Of a DNA stretch of 64,000 nt, positions 34,785-43,917 are shown piece by piece. The stretch covers positions 62,001-126,000 of the forward strand of contig JBAZNI010000002.1 of NCBI GenBank assembly GCA_041649295.1, read 5' to 3'. The stretch's first letter is position 1. Each line of letters opens with the position of its first letter. Made by a program: the position numbers and the translations under genes. The notes under the pieces were generated by a model. It did not search any database. It saw nothing but the letters and a program-made list of their open reading frames with translations, and was not told the origin of the DNA. The DNA comes from JACPLR01 sp041649295. Its GTDB lineage: Archaea > Nanobdellota > Nanobdellia > Pacearchaeales > GW2011-AR1.

Positions 34785-35195
34785 ATGAGAAGACATTTAA
34801 CCCCTATTTTAGCTGCAGGTATACTGGCTTTATCTCCTTGTAATAAAAATCATTTTACCAACGATTTTTTTGATTCTACACCTGTTGTAGGAGATTGCTA
34901 TGAATTTGAGAATCTCCCAATTATGGGCGTGCCTAATAGGGTTGATATAAAAGGAGACATTGTTATAATTTCAGGATTTTCTGGCGATAGTTTGCTACAG
35001 AAGCTTGAATACAACATGGCAACTAGGAAAGTTTTTGCTCTTTACTTACCAAACACTCCTCCTGAGAGAGGTTATGGATATGAGAAATTGAGAAATTATG
35101 CTGAATGTTGTGTCCGCGGATTAGAAGCAAGGGATAATATAGAGAGAAACTTCAGAAGATTTTTTTCGTCATCTGAAACAGATGAAAACATTTAA
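34785..35195 (+). CDS. Exported hypothetical protein
   Basis: A 136-residue protein with a signal peptide ending near ILALSPCNK, where the cysteine could be lipid-modified. The rest is soluble (VDIKGDIVIISGFSGDSLLQ; a CC pair). The promoter between it and the divergent OB-fold gene is very short, with TTTATAAATT about 30 bp before the ATG. No family is recognised. Confidence 0.55.
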   Translation: MRRHLTPILAAGILALSPCNKNHFTNDFFDSTPVVGDCYEFENLPIMGVPNRVDIKGDIVIISGFSGDSLLQKLEYNMATRKVFALYLPNTPPERGYGYEKLRNYAECCVRGLEARDNIERNFRRFFSSSETDENI

Positions 35196-35220
35196 TAACT
35201 AAAAAATTGTTTTTTACTAT

Positions 35221-36240
35221 ATGGATATTGAAAAAAGATTTGAGCTGATTAAAAGAAATACAGAAGAGATAATTGGGGATAATCAATTAAGGGAAATTTT
35301 ATCTAGTAAAAAACAACCTGTTGCTTATTGGGGAACTGCGCCTACAGGAAAACCCCATGTTGGTTATTTTTTGCCTATGTTAAAAATAGCAGATTTATTA
35401 AAAGCAGGATTTAAAGTTAAAATCTTGCTTGCTGACTTGCATGCAGCTTTAGATAATACTCCGTGGCCGGTACTTGAAAAAAGGTATGATTATTATGCTA
35501 AAGTAATCCCGCTAATGATTGAAGCAATTGGAGCAGATAATAAAAACTTGGAGTTTGTAAAAGGCAGCGATTTTCAGTTAAAACCTGAATATATGTATGA
35601 TGTTTTAAAAATGTCAAGTTTTACTTCTGTTCATGATGCGCATAAGGCAGCTTCAGAAGTTGTTAAGTTAGGAGATAATCCAAAATTATCTGGATTAATC
35701 TACCCCCTTATGCAGGCAATGGATGAGGAATATTTAGGTGTTGATTTACAATTAGGTGGCACAGACCAGAGGAAGATAATGGTTTTGGCAAGAGAAAGTC
35801 TGCCTAAATTAGGGTATGATTTTAGAGTAGAGCTTATGAATCCATTAGTTCCAGGGTTGATTGGAAAAAAAATGTCTTCTTCTGATGAAAAATCAAAGAT
35901 TGATTTAATGGACGATGAGAAATCTGTTATTGAAAAATTAAAAAATGCAGAATGTGTTGCTGGAGACTGCAATAATGGGGTAATGGCTTTTTTGAAATTT
36001 GTTATCATGACTATTAAAAAAGATAAGGGAGAGAAATTTGTTATTAAGAGAGATAAAAAATATGGAGGAGATTTAGTTTATTCTAATTATGAAGAGATTG
36101 ATAAAGCTTTTAAATCAAAGAAACTTCATCCTCTTGATTTAAAAATTGCTGTTGCTGAAGAAATTAATAATTTGCTTGCTGTTTTTAGGAAAAATAAAAA
36201 AGACATAGAAAAAATATCAAAAGAGGCGTATGAAAAATAA
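35221..36240 (+). CDS. tyrS: Tyrosyl-tRNA synthetase
   Basis: A 339-residue class I synthetase of the archaeal/eukaryal type. The HIGH-equivalent is PTGKPHVGY (41-49), the tyrosine-binding region includes LLADLHAALDN and LGGTDQRKIM, and the KMSKS loop is KKMSSSDEKSKIDL (K217, M218). Length is typical and there is no extra C-terminal domain. The last 11 nt overlap the next gene. Confidence 0.95.
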   Translation: MDIEKRFELIKRNTEEIIGDNQLREILSSKKQPVAYWGTAPTGKPHVGYFLPMLKIADLLKAGFKVKILLADLHAALDNTPWPVLEKRYDYYAKVIPLMIEAIGADNKNLEFVKGSDFQLKPEYMYDVLKMSSFTSVHDAHKAASEVVKLGDNPKLSGLIYPLMQAMDEEYLGVDLQLGGTDQRKIMVLARESLPKLGYDFRVELMNPLVPGLIGKKMSSSDEKSKIDLMDDEKSVIEKLKNAECVAGDCNNGVMAFLKFVIMTIKKDKGEKFVIKRDKKYGGDLVYSNYEEIDKAFKSKKLHPLDLKIAVAEEINNLLAVFRKNKKDIEKISKEAYEK

Positions 36241-36793
36241 ACAGGCATCAATTGGGAAGATTGTATTTGTTTTAATAGGTTTTTTGGCAATTTCTCTTAT
36301 TGTATTTGGAATTTTAGTTTATAAATTTGTCAGTAATAATCCGGATAAACCATTTGTTTCTAAACCAGGTATATCGGATATTGTCTCTGAAAATGTTTCT
36401 GTTCAGCCAGAACATGTTCAGTATTTGCTTAATGAAATGGGGGCGTATAAATTGCATAATTCCCCTTTAACATCAAATACTCCGAAAATTGAATTGGTTA
36501 TTGATGGAGAATCTTTTAGTGCAGAAGTTGTAGACAATAAAATAATAATTATCAAAGAAGTGTTAGAAAATGAAGACATAAGGTTTATTACATCTAAAGA
36601 AGCAATTTTTGAGGCAATTAAATCTGATGATATTGTTGAAACATTTAAAAGTTCTATTGAAATGGGAGAATCTAATTATGAAATCGTTGGTGATAAAAAA
36701 ACCCTATTTTTAAAAGGATATCTTTCTATTTACGAAGAAATTACAGGGCAAAAGATTTCTGCAACTGCAGAAGTTATTAATAGTTTTAAATAA
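36230..36793 (+). CDS. Membrane-anchored hypothetical protein
   Basis: A 187-residue protein with one N-terminal membrane helix (about 10-33) and a soluble alpha/beta domain outside (IELVIDGESFSAEVVDNKII, then EAIFEAIKSDDI). It starts inside the tyrS stop region, so it is likely co-transcribed with tyrS. It resembles no family that I can name; similar anchored proteins of unknown role are common in DPANN genomes. Confidence 0.6.
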   Translation: MKNKQASIGKIVFVLIGFLAISLIVFGILVYKFVSNNPDKPFVSKPGISDIVSENVSVQPEHVQYLLNEMGAYKLHNSPLTSNTPKIELVIDGESFSAEVVDNKIIIIKEVLENEDIRFITSKEAIFEAIKSDDIVETFKSSIEMGESNYEIVGDKKTLFLKGYLSIYEEITGQKISATAEVINSFK

Positions 36794-36809
36794 ATAACTC
36801 TAAATAGCT

Positions 36810-36914
36810 CTAAATAGCTGATAAGAGTGCTTTGATAATAATAAAACCAATAATCACAATTATAATTATTTTTAATATTTCTAACATATCTATACTTGAA
36901 AATCTATTTTTCAT
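36810..36914 (-). CDS. 34-residue single-helix membrane peptide
   Basis: The frame encodes MKNRFSSIDMLEILK followed by an isoleucine-rich membrane helix. Its ATG overlaps the end of the gene at 36904-37203 (GATGAAAAATAG), a typical translational coupling. The function is unknown. Confidence 0.45.
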   Translation of the reverse strand: MKNRFSSIDMLEILKIIIIVIIGFIIIKALLSAI

Positions 36915-37203
36915 CTTTTAATTTACTTATCTTCTTTAAGATAATAATATCTTTTATAGTATTTAAGATTTCCTCTTTATTTTCAATCCACTCTTTAATT
37001 TTTACTATTTCGTCTTCATTGTTTTTTATTTGTGCAGAATAATAAGCAAAATATATTAAAACAAACCCTATTAATGAAGTAGTAATACCTATTAGTGTTT
37101 CTTGACTTTTAAAGAATAAATATAATCCTAAATTGCTTATTACTATAGAGATTATTCCTGTACTGATAAAAGTTATCAATTTTTTATTTAATTTAAATAT
37201 CAT
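36904..37203 (-). CDS. Small membrane protein with coiled-coil tail
   Basis: A 99-residue protein with two hydrophobic helices (about 9-30 and 36-55) followed by a charged helical tail (NNEDEIVKIKEWIENKEEIL). It is not recognised. It is coupled to a 34-residue membrane peptide downstream. The codon usage matches its neighbours. Confidence 0.55.
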   Translation of the reverse strand: MIFKLNKKLITFISTGIISIVISNLGLYLFFKSQETLIGITTSLIGFVLIYFAYYSAQIKNNEDEIVKIKEWIENKEEILNTIKDIIILKKISKLKDEK

Positions 37204-37254
37204 TAACTAATCTACTAATTTTCATTTAAATTAATTATTATACTTAGAAGTAAA

Positions 37255-38160
37255 TTATCCTGTCTTAAATTCTACAATATCTTTATCTTTTACTTCATGG
37301 TTAAGCCCGACTTTTTGGTTTGGGAATTTTGAACTGGGGCCAGTTACTCTTGTTTCCCTGATTTTATTTGATAACCCCCATTTTATTTTTTCAGCTACAT
37401 CTTTTACAGTTGCTCCCGGCTTCATAATCATAGGTTTGTTAGTTGGCTGTTTTCCCGGCTCTTTAAGATAAATTCTTAATATATTAAAACTGCCTGCTAG
37501 TTTTTCCTTAAATTCATCTACACCTTCTTCAGTATATGCTGATATAATAACAAAATTATATTTTTTAGTTTCTAAAAATGCCTTTACTTTTCTTTTTTCA
37601 TTTTCAGACAATAAATCTGATTTATTAAAAACAATTAATTTTTTTGCTCTTGATTTTTCTATGTATTTTTCAATTAAAGGCAGTTCATTTATATTTGTTA
37701 TAACTTCAATTATTGTATCTGTTGTGTTGACAATTCCAATGTCAAAGTTTTCATTTTTTAAACTTGGCAAATCTATTATTTGTATTTGCAGTCCTTTATA
37801 ATCTAATGTTCCTATTACTGGAGAGTTTGTTGTGAACTGCGACGAATTTGAGATGGAATTTGCATTTGTTATTGTGTTTAAGATAGAGGATTTTCCTGAA
37901 TTTGTAAATCCAATTAAAATTGTCTGCATATCTGATTTTTTAATTCCTGCTTTTCCTTTTCTTGATTTTTTGCCTTTGTTAATTTTTTCCCTTAGTTTTT
38001 TTAATCTTGTTTTTAACTGAGCAAGGAGATTTTCACTGCCTTTATGATGAGGAGCTTTTCTTATCATTTCTTCTAAGCACAAGATTCTTTCTTCATCGCT
38101 TTGCGCTTCTAAATATGCTTTTTCAGCTGCAAAATATTCTGGGTGGGCATTGATTGGCAT
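37255..38160 (-). CDS. DRG-type GTPase with TGS domain
   Basis: A 301-residue OBG/DRG-family GTPase. A basic helical N-terminus (about 40-75) is followed by the G domain: G1 GFTNSGKSS, a G3 DLPS (usually DxxG), G4 NKSD and G5 SAY. The C-terminal TGS domain has MIMKPGATVKDVAEKIKWGL and NHEVKDKDIVEF. DRG proteins associate with ribosomes and help translation. It lacks the S5D2L insert seen in full DRGs but keeps the TGS. Confidence 0.85.
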   Translation of the reverse strand: MPINAHPEYFAAEKAYLEAQSDEERILCLEEMIRKAPHHKGSENLLAQLKTRLKKLREKINKGKKSRKGKAGIKKSDMQTILIGFTNSGKSSILNTITNANSISNSSQFTTNSPVIGTLDYKGLQIQIIDLPSLKNENFDIGIVNTTDTIIEVITNINELPLIEKYIEKSRAKKLIVFNKSDLLSENEKRKVKAFLETKKYNFVIISAYTEEGVDEFKEKLAGSFNILRIYLKEPGKQPTNKPMIMKPGATVKDVAEKIKWGLSNKIRETRVTGPSSKFPNQKVGLNHEVKDKDIVEFKTG

Positions 38161-38212
38161 AGAATACTATCTCTTTCAATATATTTAAAAATTAGCTTTT
38201 CTAATCAGTAGT

Positions 38213-39409
38213 ATGATTCAGCGTAAAGTGTTAAAAAATGGGATGGTTGTTATTTTTAAGCAGCGTAAGAATGGAGTTGTAAGTGTTGCTTTTGCTGTTA
38301 GACATGGAGGATTAAATGAATTTGAAAAAAATAAGGGAATATCTCACTTTATTGAACATATGCTCTATAAAGGCACGCCAACGAGAAATACACAGCAAAT
38401 CTCAACAGAGATAGAGAAAAATGGAGGAGAGCTAAATGGCTTTACTTCTGAACAAATAACTTCTTTTTGGTGCAAGATGCCTTCGAAACATCTGCCTATT
38501 GCTTTAGATGTGCTTGCTGATATGGTTAAGAACCCTTTATTTGATGGTAAAGAAGCAAATAAAGAAAGACAGGTTATTTTTGAAGAAATGAAAATGTATC
38601 AAGATACTCCAAGATTATGCGTACTTGATAAAATTAAAGCTTTATTGTATAAAGGAGATTTTGCAATACCAATTATAGGAACTATTAAATCAATGAATTC
38701 TATTGATTCTGCTAAACTAAGAGAGTTTTTTGAAAGAATTTATACTCCTGAAAATATGATTTTGGCAGTTGTAGGAGATGCAGATTTTGATGAATTATGC
38801 AAATTTGCTGAAAAGAATTTTAAATCTAAAAAAGGCAAAATTGAAATGCCTAAAGTTATACTTTCAAATGGAGAATCTATTGAAAAGAGAAAAGGAATTG
38901 ATCAGGCAAATGTTGTTTTTGCCTATCATGCCCCTTTACCTAAAGATGAGAAAAATTATGTTGCACAAGTATTATCTGTTTTAATGGCTGGAGGAATGTC
39001 TTCTAGATTATTTAGTGAAATAAGAGAGAAAAGGAATTTAGCTTATGCAGTTAAAGGCAATACAGAAGGAGAGATAGACTATGCTTATAATCAAATTTAT
39101 ATTGGAACTACTGCTGAAAATGTGCAAAAAGTTAAAAGTTTGATATTAGAGGAGTTTGAAAAAGTTTCTAAATCTCTTGATGAAAAAGAGCTTAATCAGG
39201 TTAAAGAACAAATAATTGGGAATTATATTCTTTCTATGGAAGATTCGCATAATATTCTTCTTAATCTTCTTATATCTGAGATAAGAGGAGATGCTAATGA
39301 AATTGATAAGTTTGTTGATAAAATAAAATCTGTTAAATTAAAAGATGTAAGGGAACTTGCTTCTTCTGTTAAAAAAGGATATAGTTTTTTTGCCTTGGTG
39401 CCTGAATAA
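38213..39409 (+). CDS. M16 family zinc peptidase
   Basis: A 398-residue processing-protease-like protein. The inverted zinc motif HFIEH (45-49) is intact in GISHFIEHMLYKGT, and the second-lobe SSRLFSEIREKRNLAYAVKG segment has the substrate-contacting arginine-tyrosine pair. One gene encodes both lobes of a half-chamber, so it would act as a homodimer, as in bacterial M16B enzymes. Its substrate is unknown. Two strong hairpins follow it. Confidence 0.9.
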   Translation: MIQRKVLKNGMVVIFKQRKNGVVSVAFAVRHGGLNEFEKNKGISHFIEHMLYKGTPTRNTQQISTEIEKNGGELNGFTSEQITSFWCKMPSKHLPIALDVLADMVKNPLFDGKEANKERQVIFEEMKMYQDTPRLCVLDKIKALLYKGDFAIPIIGTIKSMNSIDSAKLREFFERIYTPENMILAVVGDADFDELCKFAEKNFKSKKGKIEMPKVILSNGESIEKRKGIDQANVVFAYHAPLPKDEKNYVAQVLSVLMAGGMSSRLFSEIREKRNLAYAVKGNTEGEIDYAYNQIYIGTTAENVQKVKSLILEEFEKVSKSLDEKELNQVKEQIIGNYILSMEDSHNILLNLLISEIRGDANEIDKFVDKIKSVKLKDVRELASSVKKGYSFFALVPE

Positions 39410-39440
39410 GAATTTATTTCTTAGAATTACAAAATCAACT

Positions 39441-39490
39441 CCCTAGAGAATTTACTAACTCTCTGGGCCAGAAAACCATTGGTTTTCTGG
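39441..39490. terminator. Tandem hairpins after the M16 gene
   Basis: Hairpin 1 pairs CCC-AGAGA (39441-39449) with TCTCT-GGG (39460-39467), with one bulged T. Hairpin 2 directly follows: CCAGAAAACC (39468-39477), loop ATT, GGTTTTCTGG (39481-39490), a perfect 10-bp stem. A T-rich stretch comes later. They could terminate the M16 transcript or form a small structured RNA. Confidence 0.45.
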
Positions 39491-39642
39491 GTTGTTAGAT
39501 TTATTCGCTAAAAATTTTAGTTAATGAAAAGACTCGGTAATTTGTTTAAACTATTTCTTGATGGCTATTATAAGTTATGCATCGCTATATTGTAAAATGT
39601 AATTTTATAAAACTTTTTAAATTGATTGATTGTGCTATTTAC

Positions 39643-40419
39643 ATGATGATTGTAAAGGTACCTGGGCTGAACAACATGGGGCATAATGATGGGTGCAGAA
39701 ATGCAGGAAATGCTATTATTAGCGAGCTTAAACAACTTAGAGATATTTCTTCAATTCCTTTAGAAGAAATTCATGTTAATAATTCTAAATTAGATGAGCA
39801 GGAGAAATTAATTTGTGAAAATTCTAAGGAATTACTTGAAGAGCATGAGAAAGTTATTTTTTTAGGAGGAGATCATTCAATAACTTACAGCACTGGAAAA
39901 GCATTTTTAGAGTGTTTTGGAGGTGATAGTTATTTGATTGTTTTTGATGCTCATCCAAATACAATACCTGCTATGAACAAACCAACCCACGATGAGTGGT
40001 TAAGTGCTTTAGTTGGCAATGGATTTCCTACTAAGAATATTATTTTAATTGGATTAAGAACAATTAAATTAGATGAAAGGGCTTTTCTTGACAAAAATAA
40101 AATAAGATACTACGAACTGCCAAAAATAGAAGATTTTGAAGTTTTTTGTGATTTTGTTATGGAATTTGCAAATAAACCTAAAAATTCTGTTTATATTTCA
40201 TTTGATATTGGTGCTGTTGACCCTGCTTTTGCGCCTTCAACAGGACATTTAGAACCCGGGGGTTTTTCAAGCAGAGAAATTCTTTATTTTGCCAATCGCC
40301 TGTCTAAACTAAGGAATTTAAGGGCTGTTGATGTTGTTGAGGTTAATTCAGAAGCAGATAAAGAAAAAAATAATGTAACTGTCAAATTAGCTTCTAGAAT
40401 TGTTAAGGAGTTTTTATGA
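39643..40419 (+). CDS. Arginase/agmatinase-fold protein with altered metal site
   Basis: A 258-residue ureohydrolase-fold protein, started at the ATG of MMIVKVPGLN because a TATA-like TTTTTAAATT lies about 28 bp upstream. It keeps GGDHS (H78) and D102/H104 of DAHPN, plus D188 of SFDIGAVDP. The usual DAHxD aspartate is N106 and the usual SxDxD second aspartate is G190. Loss of two manganese ligands argues against ordinary arginase or agmatinase activity. The gene overlaps the phosphodiesterase gene by 4 nt. Confidence 0.8.
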   Translation: MMIVKVPGLNNMGHNDGCRNAGNAIISELKQLRDISSIPLEEIHVNNSKLDEQEKLICENSKELLEEHEKVIFLGGDHSITYSTGKAFLECFGGDSYLIVFDAHPNTIPAMNKPTHDEWLSALVGNGFPTKNIILIGLRTIKLDERAFLDKNKIRYYELPKIEDFEVFCDFVMEFANKPKNSVYISFDIGAVDPAFAPSTGHLEPGGFSSREILYFANRLSKLRNLRAVDVVEVNSEADKEKNNVTVKLASRIVKEFL

Positions 40420-40964
40420 GGACTTTTATCGCACTTGAACTTCCAGATGAAGTTAAAAATGAGATAGTAAAACTTCAAAACTATTTGGCTAAACTTGATT
40501 TGTTCTCTGGCAAATTTACAGAACCGAATGATTTGCATTTAACTTTGAAGTTTATGGGAGATATTGCCGACGATAAACTTAAACTTATTAAAGAAAAACT
40601 TTCTAATTTAAAATTTAAAGAATTTGAAGCTGAAACTGATATTCTTGGCGTTTTTAATGAGAGGTTTATCAGAATTATTTGGATTTCTTTAAAATCAAAG
40701 GAATTATTTGAACTGCAGAAAGATATTGATGAAATACTAGCGCACGATTTTCCCAAAGAACCAAGATTTATGGCTCATATAACTATAGCCCGCCCTAAAT
40801 TTATAAGGAAAAGAGAAGAGCTTCTAAAAACAGTAAGAACAATTAAGTTTGAGAAACTTAAGTTTAAAATTAACACAATAAAATTTAAAGAATCAAAACT
40901 TTTAAAAAAAGGGCCGGAATATTCTGATTTGATGGTTGTGAAGGCGAACCCTGATACTCTTTAA
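40416..40964 (+). CDS. thpR: RNA 2',3'-cyclic phosphodiesterase
   Basis: A 182-residue 2H phosphoesterase with both catalytic tetrapeptides, HLTL (41-44) and HITI (121-124), and a start, MRTFIALELPDEV, typical of ThpR/LigT. It opens 2',3'-cyclic phosphate ends, as formed during tRNA intron splicing (a tRNA intron is present in this window). It is translationally coupled to the arginase-fold gene. Confidence 0.92.
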   Translation: MRTFIALELPDEVKNEIVKLQNYLAKLDLFSGKFTEPNDLHLTLKFMGDIADDKLKLIKEKLSNLKFKEFEAETDILGVFNERFIRIIWISLKSKELFELQKDIDEILAHDFPKEPRFMAHITIARPKFIRKREELLKTVRTIKFEKLKFKINTIKFKESKLLKKGPEYSDLMVVKANPDTL

Positions 40965-41167
40965 TGCAAGTGAAATCAAATATGATTTGAGCAGGGTAAA
41001 TTAAACATGTAGAAAAACTGTATGTTACATTATCCCGAGCGAGTGCATATTGGTGAAGAAAAAATATAATTATTAAAGAAAATGTAGTTTTATATAACTT
41101 ATGTTGTGCAAAGATTATATCACAGTATAATATAGTTTATAATATCTATTTTACAGTTAATATTTTA

Positions 41168-41524
41168 ATGAGTGCTGTAAGAAAATTAAAAAAGGAATTT
41201 ACTTTAGATTCTTTTTGTGATGATATTGCCCGCGATTTTCTCACATGTGCTAAAAACTGCCAAGATAACAAACTCAGCCATAGAAGACCAGACAGAGAGT
41301 ATGCGGGCATTTTGCTGTATAATTCCCCAACTAATCTTCTGCAGGAAATTCGTTCACAAATTCTTCAAAGAATACAGATTAAGGCAGGAGATTCCTATTG
41401 TGTTAATCTTATGCCTGATAATCTCGATGAATCACGTTTGAGCAGGTTTAGAGAGTCTGGTTTTTATCCTATCAATGTTGGATATTTTACTGATAATAAG
41501 TTAATCAGCGGTATTCCTTATTAA
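41168..41524 (+). CDS. Hypothetical protein
   Basis: A 118-residue soluble protein that I do not recognise (FCDDIARDFLTCAKNCQDN; YAGILLYNSPTNLL). It is preceded by a 203-bp gap with two weak hairpins and a TATA-like ATAATATAG. Its 3' end overlaps the convergent ERCC4-type nuclease gene by 20 nt. Codon use is in line with its neighbours, slightly richer in GC. Confidence 0.55.
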   Translation: MSAVRKLKKEFTLDSFCDDIARDFLTCAKNCQDNKLSHRRPDREYAGILLYNSPTNLLQEIRSQILQRIQIKAGDSYCVNLMPDNLDESRLSRFRESGFYPINVGYFTDNKLISGIPY

Positions 41525-42188
41525 CCAATTCAAATACTTCTGCTTTTTTTCCTATTAATACATTTAAATTTTCTATTGGAGTATTGATTATATTTTTGAT
41601 TGTTTTATATTCATTCAATAATTTTTTTGCTGTTTTTGGGCCAATTCCAGGAAATCCCTCGATAATATACTGAAGCTGCTCTTTTTTATCTTTTACATGA
41701 GGTTTATTGTTCATACTAGTTTCCTGCCCTTTTTCCTGCTTTTTAGCAAGAACAGTTATGAATTTTGAAGTATCTTCACAATTATTTGTAAAAATTATCG
41801 GGACTTGATATTTTAGAATTATTGAAAGTAAAAACCCCCTTATTGCATTTTCGTTAATTTTGTTTAATGTGTAAATATCCTGTTCTTCAACTCCTTCTAT
41901 TATTAATAGTTTATTTCTAAATTGCTGCATATTTTTTATTTGATTGATTAAACGCTTATTTATCATTGAATTGAGAAAATCTGAAACTGTTTTTCTCTCA
42001 ATTATTGTATCTTTGACAATATAATCCCCTATTTTTAGATTTTTGAATTCTATTCTGCAGCCTAAATGAATTAACTCGCTTGCGACAAGAGAGTTTTTTT
42101 CCCGGTAGTCAATGATTATTAATGGTTTTTCAGTTATCTTTTCATCATATTTTTCTGTTTGCTTTGAAAAGATATCATAAAAAGCCAT
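41505..42188 (-). CDS. XPF/ERCC4-type nuclease with helix-hairpin-helix (Hef C-terminal part)
   Basis: A 227-residue structure-specific nuclease. The catalytic ERKTVSD (64-70) and upstream D27/GDY (54-56) are intact. The C-terminal (HhH)2 motif is FPGIGPKTAKKLLNEY. In Pyrococcus this is fused behind a helicase in one Hef protein that processes stalled forks. Here the helicase is the separate gene 1 nt upstream. Confidence 0.92.
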   Translation of the reverse strand: MAFYDIFSKQTEKYDEKITEKPLIIIDYREKNSLVASELIHLGCRIEFKNLKIGDYIVKDTIIERKTVSDFLNSMINKRLINQIKNMQQFRNKLLIIEGVEEQDIYTLNKINENAIRGFLLSIILKYQVPIIFTNNCEDTSKFITVLAKKQEKGQETSMNNKPHVKDKKEQLQYIIEGFPGIGPKTAKKLLNEYKTIKNIINTPIENLNVLIGKKAEVFELVNKEYR

Positions 42189-42189
42189 T

Positions 42190-43758
42190 TTAAAACAGTT
42201 TCTCCTGCTTTTCTTTATTATCTTTAAAACTTAATTTTCCATCTGCCAGGTCTTTTTTGATGTCATCAATTGCTTTGTGCATTCTTTTTTCTTTTCTTAT
42301 AGAACTCCAGTGGTAGGTTTCATCTTTTGTTCCGGTGGTAATTAACATTATTAACTCTCCAGGCATTAGTCTTGCAGTTCTGCCTGCTCTTTGTATTCTT
42401 CTGATTGCCGAAGGCACGGGTTCATAGAATATGACAGAACTTACTTCAGGTATATCCAATCCTTCTTCCCCGATTGATGTTGCACAAAGCATATTAAAAT
42501 CTCCATTTGAGAACTCATCTATAATCTGCTTTTGTTCTTTTTGCGACAGCCCTGATTCGCCTTTTTTCGTCTGCCCTACAAAAACCTTTGCATGTACATT
42601 TTGAATTAAATTTAACTCCTTGCATATTTTTGCAACACTATCTCTATATTGGGAGAAGATAATCGCTTTATATCTTGGATTTTCAGATATTTTATCTTTG
42701 ATTATTGAGCGCAGTTCAAGAAGTTTTGGATGTTCTATTTTTTCCACAGACATTTCTTTAAACAGAGAATAGGCTTTGTTAAAGTTAGGATGAACTATTA
42801 ATTTTTTTACAGCTTTGCTTTTATTTGCTTTTGCCTGTTCAAATAGAGATTCAAAATAACAGTTTAATGAGTATAATGTTTGCGTTTCTAACAATTCTAT
42901 TGCATGATGTATCTTTATCGCTTGTGCACATTCGCTTGCGGCATAGAATAAATTAAAATTTTTATTTCCTGTTGCAATGCTTCGCATTACTCTTTTTTGG
43001 CATTCTAAGAGAGTAATTTTATTCGGAGGACCAAAAAGAACATTGCGGTTTTTTAAACTTTTGATTTTTTCATCATATATTGTTTTCAGCAGTTTTCTTA
43101 TTTCTTCAAATTTTTTTGGGAATTCAATTTTAATAGTTTTTACATCCAGTTCCTGAAGATACTGCTTTACATCTTTGCTATCTCTTGTTCTTAATTCCAC
43201 TTCCTCTATTGAGAGGTCTTTGCAGACTGCTTTTATTGTTTCTTTGTCTGTTCCTGGAGAAGCTGTTAGCCCCAAAATACGCTTATTTTTTGCCTGATTT
43301 AAGTAAGCTTTTGCAACATACGTATATGAGTAGTTTTTCACGCATCTGTGAGCTTCATCTTCTATAAGCAGCGAAACTTCTGATAAATCATACAGCCTTT
43401 TTTTTAAATCATTTCTTATGCATTGGGGTGTTGAGAAAATAATTTCTGATGTCTGCCATATTTTTTTTCTTTTTTCTGCTTCAATTTTTCCAGTGAATAA
43501 ATCCATTTGGGCAAATAATTCTGGAAGATGTTTTTTAAAATATTCAAAATGCTGCTCTGCAAGTGGTCTTGTTGGAGCTAGAAAAACTACTTTTTCAAGC
43601 GGGAATTTCTGCATCCTGTCAATTGTTAGCATCAAAGCAATAAGTGTTTTTCCAATGCCAGTAGGCAGCACAACCAAACAATTTTTTTCTTTGCATTTTT
43701 CAACTATTTCTGTCTGATAATCTCTTGGAGTTATGTTCAGAAGAAATTTGTTTTCCAT
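42190..43758 (-). CDS. Hef-type DEAH helicase (split from the nuclease)
   Basis: A 522-residue superfamily 2 helicase. It has a Q-motif-like PRDYQTEIV, Walker A LPTGIGKT, DEAH in IEDEAH, TASPG, and motif VI QRAGRTAR. An insertion of about 130 residues between the two RecA lobes fits the Hef/FANCM three-helix domain. I start at MENKFLLNI, since a TATATAA element lies about 20 bp upstream; a longer frame of 22 codons is less likely. It forms a two-gene operon with the ERCC4 nuclease. Confidence 0.9.
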   Translation of the reverse strand: MENKFLLNITPRDYQTEIVEKCKEKNCLVVLPTGIGKTLIALMLTIDRMQKFPLEKVVFLAPTRPLAEQHFEYFKKHLPELFAQMDLFTGKIEAEKRKKIWQTSEIIFSTPQCIRNDLKKRLYDLSEVSLLIEDEAHRCVKNYSYTYVAKAYLNQAKNKRILGLTASPGTDKETIKAVCKDLSIEEVELRTRDSKDVKQYLQELDVKTIKIEFPKKFEEIRKLLKTIYDEKIKSLKNRNVLFGPPNKITLLECQKRVMRSIATGNKNFNLFYAASECAQAIKIHHAIELLETQTLYSLNCYFESLFEQAKANKSKAVKKLIVHPNFNKAYSLFKEMSVEKIEHPKLLELRSIIKDKISENPRYKAIIFSQYRDSVAKICKELNLIQNVHAKVFVGQTKKGESGLSQKEQKQIIDEFSNGDFNMLCATSIGEEGLDIPEVSSVIFYEPVPSAIRRIQRAGRTARLMPGELIMLITTGTKDETYHWSSIRKEKRMHKAIDDIKKDLADGKLSFKDNKEKQEKLF

Positions 43759-43838
43759 TAAATGGGAATAACTGCGAGTTATATAAGTTTTTGTGTTGGA
43801 TATTGATTGAGGTAACACTCCCACAATTATTTAACACG

Positions 43839-43855
43839 AAGAATCAAAGATTCTT
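43839..43855. terminator. Hairpin AAGAATC-AAA-GATTCTT
   Basis: A perfect 7-bp stem with a 3-nt loop in the 159-bp gap between two minus-strand genes. Its place fits an end signal for the 43918 gene or a small structured leader for the Hef helicase; nothing else in the gap is clear. Confidence 0.35.
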
Positions 43856-43917
43856 TGATGCCCCCCAATAATTTACTAATTCTTAATGTTCTAAGGATTA
43901 GCTTCTTGCTTAATCTT

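Noticed and set aside
43185..43717. Plus-strand frames within the Hef helicase gene
   Set aside because: They are antisense shadows of a gene with full helicase motifs.
42190..43824. Longer start for the Hef helicase at 43824
   Set aside because: The extra 22 residues are not helicase-like and would cover the TATATAA promoter element.
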